Below, piece after piece: positions 1 to 13,035 of a stretch of DNA of 64,000 bases; positions within the stretch are counted from its first letter, which is position 1, and every line of letters begins with the position of its first letter. Location of the stretch: NCBI GenBank assembly GCA_900088475.1, contig FLMG01000516.1, forward strand, positions 57,257-121,256. The letters run 5' to 3'. The translations under genes and the position numbers were made by a program. The DNA is from Hyphochytrium catenoides (taxonomy: Eukaryota; Sar; Hyphochytriomycetes; Hyphochytriales; Hyphochytriaceae). The notes under the pieces were generated by a model, which did not search any database, was not told where the DNA came from, and saw only the letters and a program-made list of their open reading frames with translations.

Positions 1-27
<27 letters not shown>
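1..27. repeat. (AG)n microsatellite at left edge
   Basis: Pure AG dinucleotide run, here inside an intron of the minus-strand myosin gene, so it reads CT in the sense strand. Similar tracts recur in introns throughout the window. Confidence 0.9.
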
Positions 28-34
<7 letters not shown>

Positions 35-70
35 GACCGAGGACCCAGGATAGAACAGCAGGCTGTGTAC

Positions 71-1765
71 CTGTCTATCAAACTGAATTCGAATAAACTT
101 GCCAAACCTACTGCTATTGTCGTTGCGTATGGTTCTGGAGTTCCCGAAGGCCTCAAGAATAGGGTTACTCTCTAAGACCTCTCTCTCTATGGAAATGACG
201 GCATTCTCTGAAGTGACTGAGCTCCTTCGGGGCCCGGAGTCTGTCCGGTAAGCGGCTTCTATCGCCTCCTCAGCTCCGGAACCGCTAGCAACGATCGCGA
301 GGTACCGCATGATGATCTTCGTAGTCTCCGTCTTACCTATGGGAGTTTTAGTGCTGACAAGTGAATAATAAGCCCCTGACGAAAGGGTTGCCAAGCTAGG
401 CCAAGTACTGGGGGAAAGAAGCAAAAACATCACGGGAAGCTGTGAGGAAATTGTATGCCTATACCTGCTCCACTCTCTCCGCTGACGAGGATTGACTGAT
501 TTCTACGCAGATTAAGATGGGGATTTTTGATGGCCATCAACATGCTTCTAAAGGCACCGTCTGCCAGAGTGTAAACGTGCGGCTTTAAGGTGTTTGAGCT
601 GTCCTGTTCCCAAGAATGCACTGCTTTCATCTGTGGCGGAGACTTTTGACTAAGAGAAGAAGAGCAAACTCTTGACTAAACAGCACCGCTCACCTTGTCT
701 CTCTTGTGGAGTCCAGCTTGATAGTATGCTATTAGCGTTTCCTTACTATACAGGTGCTCGATGTATTTGAAGGGATTCATTGCAAGCAATATAGGCCCTG
801 TGTTGGTGTAGATGTTTCCTGTCTTGCTTCTCTCTATAAGTGAGTGTAGGATCGCCGGCTCGTTCAAGTGGACTAGCTTGATGAGGTCAGACACGACTGC
901 GTCTCCGCCCTCCACTACGTTCCGAAGCTTTACTTCAGGAAACTGCGAAACGAGTAATAGGAAAGCTGAGTGGGAGAAGGGTACAGTCACCTCGCAAGGA
1001 AACCGTGACAGGGATAATAGAAGGAGAAAGTAAGAGGTGCAAAGCTCTCTCTCAAGAAGAGACGGCAGGTGCGAACGGAGCCCCTCAATCTAGGGGAAAA
1101 CAAGGCGCAGATGCAGCCTTGCAGAAACCAATCTTGTCAGAGAGAAAAGCCAGCTTGGCCCGATAGGAAGGAGAGGAATGAGGTAGAAGCAGATACTGAA
1201 GGAGAGGAGACGCAGGCCCATAGTCCGAGAAGGTAAAGAGCAGAATAGTCGCAAGCACATAAACCATAGAGCAGTGCCCGTACATCGTCAATGTCACCCT
1301 TGAGGATTCGCTCCTGGTAGCCGCGTATAACGACTCTCACGACCTCCTCCTTGGTGCTAACATCTGGCGGTTTATCTCTCCCTTGGTAGGGATCTTCTAA
1401 GTTTTCTAGCTCAACGTCGAGGATGAGATCGCCTGTATTATATCTGCAGCGGCATCTCTCATGAGGCCAGATTTTTATGTCATGACTTTTTTAGGTCGGT
1501 GCTCTCACCTTGTGATCAAACTGTCATGGTCCTGCAGTGTCTTGTTGATGATGGTTCCTAGAAGGAGCAAGTATCACTCAGCTCAGCCCCTCCACCTTAC
1601 GCCACCGGCTTAGGACTTACCTGCCCGCCAGGCGCGCTCTGCATCTGGCACCCAGACTGGCGTGTCTTGCTCCATCGTCACCCCAGTAATTGGTGTGATA
1701 GCAGCGTTGATCACATCATCCCGAAACATGGCATCTGCCAGATCTTCAGGAATGAGAGGCGGCAT
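71..1765 (-). CDS. Myosin heavy chain, N-terminal motor exons (partial, runs off left edge)
   Basis: Actin-based motor ATPase. The start ATG is at 1765-1763. Exons inferred from splice sites and phase are 1765-1621, 1557-1509, 1443-about 1284, 942-694, 630-465 and 336-71; the next donor (GTACAC) lies at 70, so the gene continues off the window. The first exon reads [10 protein letters not shown], the usual myosin N-terminal SH3-like start. Exon 4 has the conserved stretch HLNEPAIL followed by [15 protein letters not shown]. The P-loop GESGAGKTE is split by an intron after GESGA, and switch I reads [10 protein letters not shown]. An insertion rich in Gly, Ala, Glu and Ser lies between P-loop and switch I. 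The exon 3 to 4 junction (341 nt intron) is the least certain, although its phases agree. The myosin class cannot be judged because the converter, neck and tail are outside the window. Confidence 0.93.
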
Positions 1766-4700
1766 GGCTCGTGAAGTCTTAGGATTTTGACCCGGAAGCT
1801 CTGAGCGCCGTCGACCCTTGCAACTCCTTGCCGATCAATAGGAGAACAGTTTGCCCACCGCAGCTAAGCAGCGCTTGACCTTCAAACAGGCAGGGCTGGT
1901 CTATTTCACGTCTGCAGCAGTCATCGCGAGATGAGGCTTATAATAAGAGGCATTTCAAACAATAAATAAGGGCCTGCGAGAAGAAAGTGCAGTGTGCTAC
2001 GGCCTTTGCTTTAGAAAAAGTAGTGCGGGGCGGAGGAGAAGCTGCGTGATGATGGCTGGAAAAGGAGGGTTCTGGAGGCTGCAAGATGGTTGCTAGTGGT
2101 TTCTTGCTGCCCTCTTTCCTTTCTACTGAAAATCTTGGTCAATAACATTCATTTCCCCGTTGCTGCTTGTACCCTAGATGCGACCAAGTCTCATGCACTC
2201 ATACTCTCCTTCTCTTGCAGAGCTCATCTCCACACAGCGTGGCTCGTGTTCGCTCTACCTTCCTCCCTGTTGTACATGTCGCTGCCCTTGGTCATCTCAG
2301 TTCTATCCAACTACCTTGCTGCTCCTTGCTGGCTGCTACTGCTACAAAGCTTGCTCTGCTCCTCACACCGCTGCCTGACGATGATGATGATGGTTCCAGC
2401 CTCAACCAGGATATAAGCAAGGCAAGTGCAGAGAGACACTCCTTCTGATGATGCTTGGCTGCTCTCTCCTGTCGATAAATGTACCAGCAAGTCCTCGAGA
2501 GAGAGGAAGAACTAAGGTGTCAGAGGCTGGAGGATGGGCATCAGGATAAGAAAGCAGGACATCGTCGCAGCCCATCCCGCGCACTAACCCACACAACTCG
2601 TATTTCAAACCCACTCCGTGACAATAAATTCCTATAGTTAACAGACAATTAAGGTAAACACATGCCCTCTTAGGTCCTCACCCACACTCCTTATGGAGAC
2701 CTCATTTTCCAACCCTCCTCTGCCCAGAGAGAGGGAGAGGAGAGGGAGGACGAAAGTGAGGCTGACCCGTGATGATGCCTATCCTCTATATCTAACACAG
2801 AGGTACATCTCACTCACTGTGGCTATTGACTATTATATTAAACAACAAACGCAAGCTAATTGGAGAGACCCAGTCTCTTCAAAAGGTTATGTGTGAGTGT
2901 GAGAACAGCCAAAATTGTAATCTCCTGGCCCAAAAAACATCCAAACTTCCGCGCCAAAGCTTCTTGAAGCTTACATTTATGCCAGTAAGCGTGGGAAACA
3001 TTGAGCTGAAATCTTAGAGCTTGAAGTATTTGAAGTCTTCAGGTTGAGGTACGGTCCAGCACCAGAACTGAGACGGGCTTCAGTAACTGAAGATCTGATT
3101 CTGTAGGGCGATATAACGAACCGCCATCGCCGCCTTTTCACTGTAGAAGCTCTCACATTTTTATTGTATCTTTCTTCTTCTCTTCTCTCTTCTTTCCGCA
3201 TTTTGGCCGTTTCTCTCTTTTGTCCCAGTCTGGTTCTTCTGGCCTTTGATTGGTGCACTACGCCGTGCAATGGCTGTGGACATATCTTGGACGACAGCAG
3301 AAGAAGAGCAGCAAAGATGGAAGCTTCCTGAGCCCTAAGTCCTGAGCCTCCTTCAGTAGATTATCGTCAGGAGATCCGGCCTCCTTTGCATTCCAGTCGT
3401 CATCTCCTCCGTCTACTTCTGCGGTTCTGCCTTTAGGATTATTGGGTTGGGGCAATTATCTCTTCCGCAGTTTATCATGCTTCTCTTGCTTCTTTAGCGG
3501 TAGGTAGACGACAGACTTTGTCATCTTCCATCATGTTATCATGTTGCTGGTGAACAGTCGCGTGTAGCGTCTGCTGCACAACATTGATGGGTGCCATCAT
3601 GGCTGACGCCACTTAAAAAAGGAATGATCTTGATTTCTGGGGTCGATTCTGAAGCACGACCTTATTATGGAGACACTACGTAATAAGTCGGATGGTGACC
3701 ATTCTTACGGGTCTTTATAACCAGGACCTGCAAGAACATTTGAGATCAGGAAGCACAGCTGCTGGCAGCTTATCATCTCTTGTGCGTGATGGCCGAAGAA
3801 AGAGGCGCCTCATGTCCGAGTTAGAGTAGTTGAGCGAGTACATTAGTAGGCTGTTTGACTCTGGCCACCAGGCCAGAAGAAGATAACGAGCTTCTTCTGA
3901 CACACTTAGTCATGCTAGAATAGCCCTTGTTTACTAAACTGCAGTTTGGCAGGCACATGGACCACCAGGCAATGATGAGCTGTCGCTAAGCCTCGGCTAT
4001 AGCTGATTAGTGCACATTCACTTCGGCAATAGCAAAATCTGCATGCAAGGCAGGATCGGAGTTGGGCTCCGCACTGGAAGCGCCGGGGAGCTGTCGTTGA
4101 AAAGGAGGAGCTTGGCGTACGAGAAGTGCCACTAATGATGGATAGCTACGAGCGTGTCAGGCGACAGCAGAAGCTCTAATCAGCAGTCTTTCCGTCAATG
4201 CCAGGGTGCTGGGCGGGTGTTCTCCATCAAAAGGAATGTTTAATGCAAATAAGCTCAGCAACAACGAGTCATGCCGTAGAACAACTGACTAATAAGAAAC
4301 GCCATTACCATCTACAGTTCTGAGAGCGAAGACAGATGTTTCTCATATAAGACTTGGTCGCTCATCATTAACAACTACTAACGAAGTTATAACAAGAAAT
4401 AACATAAATTGTTATCACCGATTTCTCCACCTTCGAACGAAGCTAGGGCGCCCATTTGTCCTACAGTGAGGAACAACGAAGCGGCAACCGCCCGGCGTTT
4501 GATACTTGCCTGTCGGTCGCCAAAAAAAAATGCCGTGGTGGTGCTGTTTCCACGAATCACCACCGGCCTCCACTTCTACTAAGGTGATCGGCCACTAGAA
4601 CCACGGCGGATGATGATGGTATGTCGTCACTGCCATGATTCAGCCCAACCACCACCCCCGCGGCGAAAGTCATCCTAATCACTGCTGAAGACACTCTCGT

Positions 4701-6400
4701 CTTTTTTACTCAGTTTCAGTGAAGGCCAACAATCTCCTCAAGGAGTAATACCTTCTTACTCTGCGGAGGTAGGCTTCTTCTAAACAGAGCATACGTTGCG
4801 ATAATAGCAATATTGAGACCTATATGTGAGTTGGGAGTAAGGAGGAGTGAGAGAGGACTAATCCTCCTAGAGGCAAGGCTACTGGTTATCTTCTTTCTGC
4901 TGACCAGCACGTGATAAGCGGCAGGCCGAAGCTTTTATAATAAATATGATGCTTCCTCTTCCTCTTGGCTGGTCCCTCCTGTTGATTCATGTCGCTGTTG
5001 CCGGCGTGGTGGAAGTGGAAGCCAATGGATGAACCGCCCTTCTTCCTAATACTATACTTGCAGCACCAACGAAGAATGAGCTCACTTCTTCCCGTCGCCG
5101 CCATTCAAGCTAGAAGCAGGAAGACGGTTGGGTGTGTCGTCTCTTCGAAGACTAGTCGGGCACGTTTTCCCTGTATTATGATGATGATCGGCGAATGAAG
5201 GAAGAAGAACTGAAGAGGTAGTAGTAGCAGCACCTAATAAACAAGTTGATAGTAAGACGGCACATTTCCCCATCACGTCCTCTTCTTGGATGATCAACAG
5301 CCAACATAAGGCATTATCGTCCTCCGCCGGTCTCTGCCGCCTCCTGCTGCCTGTATTGTTCATAGAAGAACCAAAGAAGATGAAGAAGAAGAATTTCCTT
5401 CTGCTCACCAGGATGAGCGTGAGAGAGCATGCAGATGAATAATGGTAAGCCTCTGGCTGGGGGAATCAAACTGGCGCTTGACATTACTAACCTGGGAGCT
5501 CTCCTTGCCGCCTAGCTGGGTCAAGCGGAAGGAGGCTCTTCTTGGCCCGTTAGTAATCGCCGACGTGTTGTCCTAACTCTACGACTAACTCACAAGGACT
5601 AAGCTAACTAACAAGAACTGAGTACTCCTTATTACCGCCACGACTACCAATTAACTACGTACTCTCTCTTCTAACGTACGTGGGGCGCAGCGAAGAAAGG
5701 GCGGGCGGGCAGTTGACTGTTCCTGCTGCTGCGCCGAATAGGTGCAGTCAGTTGTGCCTCCTCTCTCCGTTGCCGCTGTGTCTAAGTCTGGGCAGGCGGC
5801 AGAGGCTGAGGCTGACCACCGGGCAAATCTGATACTGAGGCCCGAGGTCAGCCCCATCCTCTAACCGCGCCAGGAAAACCTAATATCTCCCCCGGATATT
5901 CAACCGAGCAGCAGCAGTAGGAAAGAAAGCTCTTAGGCTGTGTAAGAAGAAGGAGTTGGCCGGCTATGAAGGCCACCGGCCGACGTCTCTTCTAGCATAT
6001 AGGGAGAAGAGCCTTCATAAAAAATCATCATCTAGCTCACACAGCCGCCACCTATTCCTTCATGAAAAGGGAAAGGAGCTGAAAAAGCAGGTGCACACAG
6101 GTATAATCCTCGATAAAGGCTTGCTTCCAAGTGGCGGCACCATCATCACATCATCATTAACCTTCCCTGATACATATATTAATTATTGCCATGACAACAT
6201 GCCAATGCGGCTGCCCTTCTTTGAGACGGCACTCCTCCGTGGCGGCGTTGGAGCCGAATTAGAAGACGGAGATATCAAACGCGTCCCCTCCTTGTTCCGA
6301 GCCCTAACAAGACAGATAATAGAGGAGAGGCTGCGGTCATCAGGAGCAGCAGGCAGGGATTAAAAGTCTGGAAAGACCCAAAACCTGAGCCAATAGTAGT
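1766..6400. other. Unassigned 4.6 kb upstream of the myosin gene
   Basis: Only short, mutually overlapping ORFs of up to about 135 codons are open here, and several need a non-ATG start (for example TTG at 5956). None carries a motif I recognise, and I cannot chain exons with agreeing phase. The part nearest 1766 should contain the promoter and 5' UTR of the minus-strand myosin gene, but no specific element is identifiable. Numerous GAAGAAG/CTTCTTC trinucleotide-like stretches occur between 4700 and 5400. Confidence 0.5.
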
Positions 6401-9300
6401 AGGAGGAGGAGGACAAGCAGGACGAGGACGAGCAGCAGTTGGTCACGTCACCTGGAGTTTCAAAAAGTGTCCTTGCCGCTGGCCCGCTCCCTTGCGACAA
6501 TGGGTTCATCAGAAGGCGTCCGTCCACACGAACGAGTATCCGCACCAGGTCTTGTTGCTTACAAGTACGACAAAGGTAAATATGCTGCCTCTCTTCCTTC
6601 CCTCTTCCTCTTCTAATTTTGGGCTGCGTTCCTGCTATGTCCAACCACACTCCCTCTTACTCTTTGCTGTTCTCCTTAGGTTTTCGTCCTATTGACTTTA
6701 CATTATTCTTCTTGGGTCTGGTGTGGATTGGTCCTACTGCTCTTTCTCCATCTATTTGCAGTCTCTAAACCGCTCAGAGCCCAATCTGGGCTAATGATAA
6801 GCAGATGATGACGGCCATTTGCTTCTCCTCACGCTCACTTCTACCCCCAACAATTGGCGTGCCCTGACGCTGTTCGCTCTGCTGGAGCACTTCCAGGGCA
6901 AGGTAGTCAATAGACACAACAAGAATATGCGTTAGTATTGTCAGCCTGCGGGACGACTGCTTTATTGAGTGGAAGAGAGAACAGCGCTTAGACCGGACAT
7001 CAGCAGACAATCTTTATTTTCTCTGCCTTCTCTCCTCTCTTTCTCTCTCTCCCTCCTACGTATTCTCTTGTTCTATAAATCTTTGTTGCCCTATCATGCA
7101 GCAGTGATGAGGGTTGCTCCCTCAGTCACCAGAATGCTGAGAGTCAAAGAACTGGACGCAGCAGAGGCAGGAACGTTAATGATAGGCTTCAGTGAACTAA
7201 TAACAAGCTGTCTAGATAGTGCTGCTGCCGCTTCTTTCCTCTTTCTCCTTTCCTCGACGGCCCCACTTTTCTCTTTCTCTCTTTCTCCTCTTCAGCCACT
7301 GCGCTATCTGCTCTCTCTCTCCTGCACCTTCATCTCTCTCTTTGCCGCGTTGTGTTGTTAGAGCTTGCAAATGACTCGCTAAGAAGTGAATAAAGTTCAC
7401 AGGCGTGTAACGCTCCTAATGACGAGATAGTTCTAAGGCCTTAGTTGGTTTAGGGCCAGCGCCGGACAGAAGAGGAACCAACCTAAGAACAGGCAAGGTT
7501 ATTGTCTATTACTAGGCTGGCTCTGCTGTTGTCTCTTTGCACCTTAATCTCTTCTCCTCCTCTTCCCCCCGCTCGCTCCTGGTGTCTTCACTTTCCCTCC
7601 TGGAGAGACTGAAGGAGCACAAAGAAAGTGAAGATGACTAGAAAGATCGGGGGAAGCCATGAGGGAAGGTCGTGGATCGGGCTGTGCGTGGTGTTCCTCT
7701 CTCTCTCTTCCTTGGAGGAGGTCTCTCTCTCGTTCTCTCTCTCTTTTCTTTCTCTTTCCTTCTCTCCGTACAATCCCTTGCACGATTAGATAGTGACAGA
7801 GGAGGGTCGCCTTGTCAGTGTCATGGACGAGTCCACAGCCTGCCAGAGAAGCCCAAAAAGTATCAACTGTGCATCTTGGGAACAAAGAGAGGGAAACAAA
7901 GTTTCAGTGAGTGCTGAACACTTTCCCCGCTCTCTCTCTCAACCGCTCTCTCACCATCATTGTTCCCGCACATCTCCTCCCTAGCCTTGGCTCTGTCTGT
8001 CTCTCGCGGTCACTCTATCTTCATAATACTGCCCTCTCCTCTCTCTGTCTGCACTAAGAAGATCGTGTCCTGTCTATGTGGCCCTTGACCAACAAAACAA
8101 GGAAGAATAGAGCAGACAGGAGGCTGACGATCCGCCGCGTCGCTGAGGGAACTTAGGTCCTGTTCTCTGCTTCGTTGCTAGAGGAACGCATAATAACAGA
8201 TATCTTGATCGTCTCTCGTCCGCCTCTCTCCAGCATCTCTTGCTTTCTCATCTTCTTCTACTTCTAGAAATGTTCCAAGCTGTCGTGTCAGCCTTCTCTC
8301 CTGTCATTCGATGTCTCTCTTCTCCATTAGAGAGAAGAAAAGCGAAGAAATGCAGCGTGACAAAGAATGACGAGGAGGATGGATGTGGGGTCACAGAGGC
8401 AGTAACAGCCAAAGGCAGAAGAGACGAGAAAGCGCCACCGAATAGCCCGCATTTGAACTTTCAACAGTGGCGACAGAGACACATCACGAAAGGTCATTAG
8501 TGCCATTTATCCAAAACCTGGGGAGGAAAGATGAGACGGGCGGCATTGATGACAGAGTGGACCAAGTACGAGAAGGCGAAGAGCGGGGAGAAGGTAGACG
8601 ACAGAGGGAAGGACCAATGTAGGTCCCATAAGAAGAGAGTCAAGCAGATGCAAAGCACTCCCCTCCAGCAGCAAGAGAGAGGCTTGTTACAGTTGACAAG
8701 TCGTCAAACTCAAACCGCTTGCCCCTGCTGCACCGCCTTTCCTGTCATCGTTTCCTCCTCATCAGCTACACCTACATCTCTCTCTTTCTCTTTGTGCCTC
8801 TGGCTGGCACCAAACGAAGCAGAATAGAGGACTGGCTTTCTTAGCGTCGGTGCAAAGCCGGGAGAAGAGAACACGGAGAACAGTGAGTGGGATAGAGTGC
8901 TTCTGTCTTGATGATCCAACAGTCTGCCGGTCCTCTTTTGAGCTATGGACAAGCGCAATCCCTACTACTCGTAGGAAGAAACGATAACAAAGACAGCCGA
9001 ACCCCGTCAATGGCAATGGGAGGCAAGGAGGGAAAAGAAGGACCCTCGCCTCCTTACTCTCCATGTGGTTTTTATAAAAGGTAACGGATCCATTGGACCT
9101 GTGGCAGAGGGACAGTTCTCTTCCACCCTCATCTTCACAAAGACCAGACAGCAGGGGGCCATTGTTCGCTCTCAAGGCCGCATGTCAGTTGCCTGACACG
9201 ATGCTGAAACTGATGTCTTTTCTCACTCTCTAATTGCCAGCATAAAGATGGCCTTCTCTCGTAGGGATTGTATATCTAGTTAGTAGCGCTGGTTACTATG
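6400..9300 (+). other. Unresolved interval with exon-like blocks, possibly a plus-strand spliced gene
   Basis: Several blocks look like exons flanked by acceptor and donor signals. One ends in VAYKYDK at about 6574 before GTAAAT. One near 7102-7220 is open for about 40 codons after a CAG. One at 7790-7903 follows a long CT tract ending in TTAG, contains HSLPEKPKKYQ and ends before GTGAGT. One at about 8329-8491 is Lys/Glu-rich. Phases could not be joined into a single model, and in places the opposite strand is also open (for example 6774-7010). No family was recognised. Heavy CT tracts fill the spaces between blocks. It could equally be untranslated or intergenic DNA. Confidence 0.3.
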
Positions 9301-11202
9301 AGAGAAGACCAGACTGAAGAGCAAGACCCAACCTAAAGCACAGCTTCGTTCTACTGTCGCCTTCTTTTGCAGCACGAAGCTCTTGGCTTGGAGCCCTAAC
9401 AGTAGAGTGGAATGGGATACAAAGATGTCACTGAAAGTGAGAACACAAGCAGATGACATCACCAGGTCCCACAGCCAATGAGGAACAAAGAGGTGGTGGA
9501 AGTTACGATCAGGCTATTCTGAGCAGTAGTACTACCACAAGGGGGTTTGACCTTAGGTAATATATGTATGGACTTCAACTGGGGAACGTCTTCTTTTCAT
9601 GTCATAAGAAGTTTCCAAGGTTAACTGAGGGCCAAAAGTGGAGGACACGGCCCTTTGATCACAGCATTATTCCTACGAGGTTTGCACTCTGTATACGTCA
9701 CCGTCCTGGTGAGGGGACGGGGGCTCACTCGTCATTCCGCCATAGAACTACTGCATTCTTTAACTACCGGCACGTTTGGGACCTACAGTGTAGAGGTTCT
9801 AGTTATAGAGTTGCTATGGGCATTTGTCTGGGGCATTTAATGTTGGCCATAAGTGTGCAAAGGCAACCTATACGACCATCTAAGGACGCTAGGTTATCTT
9901 CTTACCCCTAAATAACTGTGATAGAAGATGTCGAGCACTAAACCAAATGAAAAGACATAGAAATATAGTCCATTGACCGGTTCAAGCTTGGCCCCCAAGT
10001 ATAAATACGACGATTCTAAGAGCTTATGGCTGGTTGTTGCCTGTGATGGGCTGATGTGAATCGAATGGTGTACCTTGTATAGGCGACCCCTGTACTGAGT
10101 AAGGCGCTAGCACAGAGACAGGTTCAACCAATCGGCAGGAGTGGATGGGCGGGCTGGTAGTAGTGGATCAACTCCATGAGTAAAAAAGGGCTTCTTGTCA
10201 ATCCCCATCCATCAGGAAGTCAATAGAAACTGAAGGTACAAGCACAGCAACAATGGGACGTACAACACATAATTCCTAGGCTGCCCTTGCTTTGTACAAG
10301 GGAGAGGCGCTGCTACCACAGGCTAGGGGAGGTTTCATGACTCTACCATCCACTAGGGTCAAACGTCGGCACCATGCCCAGTAGTGGAAAGACTGTGGGG
10401 CGGAAAAAGGGCGTTTTGGTTTCCTTGTTTGTGATTTGCGAGGAGAACTGTCTGAGACACCTGAGGCGGAGAGACAGAGAGGCCGAACAAGGAGACAGAG
10501 CCATGATACGACTGTGTCAAGCGAAGAAAGAGATAGACTAAGAAAGGCGGATCTGGAGGGAGCAGGAATGAGACAGAAGACGGGCGTTCCCCCTTACATG
10601 CCTGGTTTACATCAGGTGATTCTAAATCAATGGGGACGAACAAAGACGGCACAGAGGTCGATCTAACCGTAAGCCCGCATACAGACTCCCGCTCTGTCTC
10701 TCTCTACCTCCCTTTATCACTTAGTATATTCCACATCTCTCCTGCCGCCCACGTCTCAATTTGACCACTAAAAAATGCTAAGGAAATATATGGAAAACTG
10801 TGGGTTGCAAGGTGCCGGCGGCGCCTGCTTTGACCCGGTTCTAGAACAATCCACAGTCAGAAAAACTCTTTCCTCTTGGGCGCGGCTCCTAAGAAGAGTT
10901 TTAGAGCCTTCTTTCTGCAGCAGGCACGCCCTGCCTGCAGGACGATCAGCATAAGATCGTCAATCACCTTGCCCAATCTTCACCTTGACAAGTGCGTGAC
11001 AAAGCCCTGCCGGAGCGTCGCTTGATGCTTTCGAAGGGAGGACAAAAGTGTTGCCGGCGGGTTGGCTGGTCATTGTCAGTCTTTCTTTCGGAGTCAGAGC
11101 ACAACTCTTCGTCGCAAAGCTCTAATATCTGTCCAGCTTCAACAACTACCGGGATTGTCCCATACTGCATCCTGCTAAACTAAACTCTATCAAGAATTGA
11201 TT
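9300..11202. other. No convincing gene
   Basis: Overlapping ORFs of 60-115 codons at 9564-9911 (+), 10359-10652 (-) and 10436-10666 (+) have no recognisable domain and no consistent splice structure. I see no RNA gene, array or clear repeat. Confidence 0.4.
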
Positions 11203-11718
11203 ATGTGGAGAATGAACTCTACTCCGGTAAACAGCGGTGCCGAGAGCGCCGCGAGTAGTGTTCGTGTTCAGTCTTCAGGGCCGAGACCTGTGGTTTCTAA
11301 TGGGATGCATCCTGCCCCTGCGACTCCAACAGCCGATGATCCTCCAGCTCTTCCAGTCACATCTCCCAATGTGGTCAGAGGGCGTACCGTAGCTCCGCTT
11401 TGCCACCGTAAAGCTGAGCTCTACACAATGATCCGAACTAGGTTCCCAAACTTTTGGATTGCTCTACAGAGTGGTGATTTCCACAAGGCGCGGAACTATA
11501 TGCGAATCCTAATGGATTCTGGGTCTTCAGAGTCTGCTGCAGAGGCTGCCTTAGGTGGCCAATCGTCTGTCCTTCAAAATAGGGGCCAGCGGGACGTCGT
11601 TCTCAGAAGGTTGCGAAGCGAGTGCCCTGCGATGTGGAGAGCTTTGGTAACAGGTGAACTTAGGCCTGCGCATCAGTTCATCCTGCGACATGGCATTGAT
11701 CTGAGACGGTCGCCCGGT
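11203..11718 (+). CDS. ORF with internal W-AL-G repeat, interrupted by assembly gap
   Basis: Not a family I recognise. An open frame of about 172 codons begins at ATG 11203 and runs into an N gap, so the 3' end is missing. The first 65 residues are rich in Ser, Pro, Ala and Thr and look disordered. Two related segments follow. Segment 1 contains RFPNFWIALQSGDF and then A three residues later. Segment 2 contains ECPAMWRALVTGEL with A at the same spacing. They share P-x-[FM]-W-x-A-L-x-[ST]-G-[DE]-[FL], each preceded by basic residues, which suggests a duplicated small helical unit. The length, composition and repeat favour a real coding region. The sequence after the gap is not open in one clear continuing frame, so the gap may hide a splice site or an error. 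Confidence 0.5.
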
Positions 11719-11775
11719 NNNNNNNNNNNNNNNNNNNNNNNNNNNNNNNNNNNNNNNNNNNNNNNNNNNNNNNNN
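11719..11775. other. Assembly gap (57 N)
   Basis: A run of N interrupts the open frame that starts at 11203. The bases right after it are AGAGAGA, so the gap may represent an unassembled GA microsatellite. Confidence 0.95.
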
Positions 11776-13035
11776 AGAGAGAACAGGTGGTCGGAGAGTA
11801 GCGTAATTCCATGCAACCGGGTCCGATACACATGGCCTGTAGCCAGGGAGGTTGATGTTCGACCATATTATCTATTGCAAGGACAGCAGGGCCATCGAGC
11901 TAAGTATTTGTCCCTGCTGGTTTTCTGTCCACGACGGCCTCGTGCAGTGTGAGCTCTGCAGGCTCTTATCAAGTCGGCTTTCCTACATAGTAAGCCACAG
12001 CCCTAGCTGGGCTGATCTCTTTTGTCAACGCCACCTATTGTTGCTTCCTCACATACATTTAGATAGAGGAAATGTATTCAAAGAACGAAAGCAAAAGCAG
12101 CAAGGCACATCATTTGTGTCCAATACCGCTGCTTGCTTATCAGACTATAGCTTTCCATCCGACATTTGGAGGAGACATTTTGTTTATAGTTCGGGTGTCT
12201 TGCTTACAACGACTCTCCTCCTCCTCTCTAAGGCACATATCGATGGTAGCAACCACCTATGTTCCCATCAGCACATTTTTATAATATATTATTCACGTCC
12301 TTCCGTCTCATGACTTCGTCAAGAATATCCTGGATCACTCCCTCTGGTGGTCACTGAACGAACTGGCATCTTCGTTCTGCCTCCCCGTAAGGTCCACCGC
12401 AACAAGCAAGAACGAAGCACCACATATAAGTGCTGCCCTCCAACAATGCTCACCACCATCATCGCTGCTGCTGCCCCCCATCATCATGTTGACTCACATT
12501 CTTATGAAACAGAAGCGGAGGAAATTGTTGTGCGTGAGCTTATCTGCTACATACCAGCAGCCAATCACTCCAGATTGAAGACACTGACGGACTTGCGAGT
12601 TGCAGAAGCTACCTGTACTGCTGTTCGTACGTATCTGCCCGGGAAGAAGAGCACTGGACGCCGCAGCGCCAGCAGTCTTTAACGCATAAAGTCGAGCACC
12701 GACTCATTCTTCTTCTTCTGGTCTTGCCAGCTACTACTCTGAAACAAATGTGCAAGAGCAATGCGATGTCGTGGGCTGCTTCCATGTCTCTTCGAGCGAC
12801 TCTACACATCTCTTCCGGCTCTTTGTTGTTCTTGCTCACAGGGAAGAAAAGGTTCAGCTCAAAACAGTGAAGCGAGGCGCCAGGTCAGTATTCTCAACAG
12901 CTCTTCATCAAATCATTCTGAGCCGCTTGAAGTGGACAGTTCTGGGCAGATGCTGCCTCCTACCTTTCATTAAAGTGAGAATCATGACTGCCCTATTTTG
13001 GGACTGAAGTGGACGTTCAACGCCTATAAGTCATA
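11776..13035. other. Unassigned DNA after the gap
   Basis: Open frames at 11852-12313 and 12347-12682 (+) lack recognisable domains. The stretch could include the 3' part of the gapped ORF or the 5' part of the helicase relic that follows. No clear repeat or RNA gene is visible. Confidence 0.35.
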
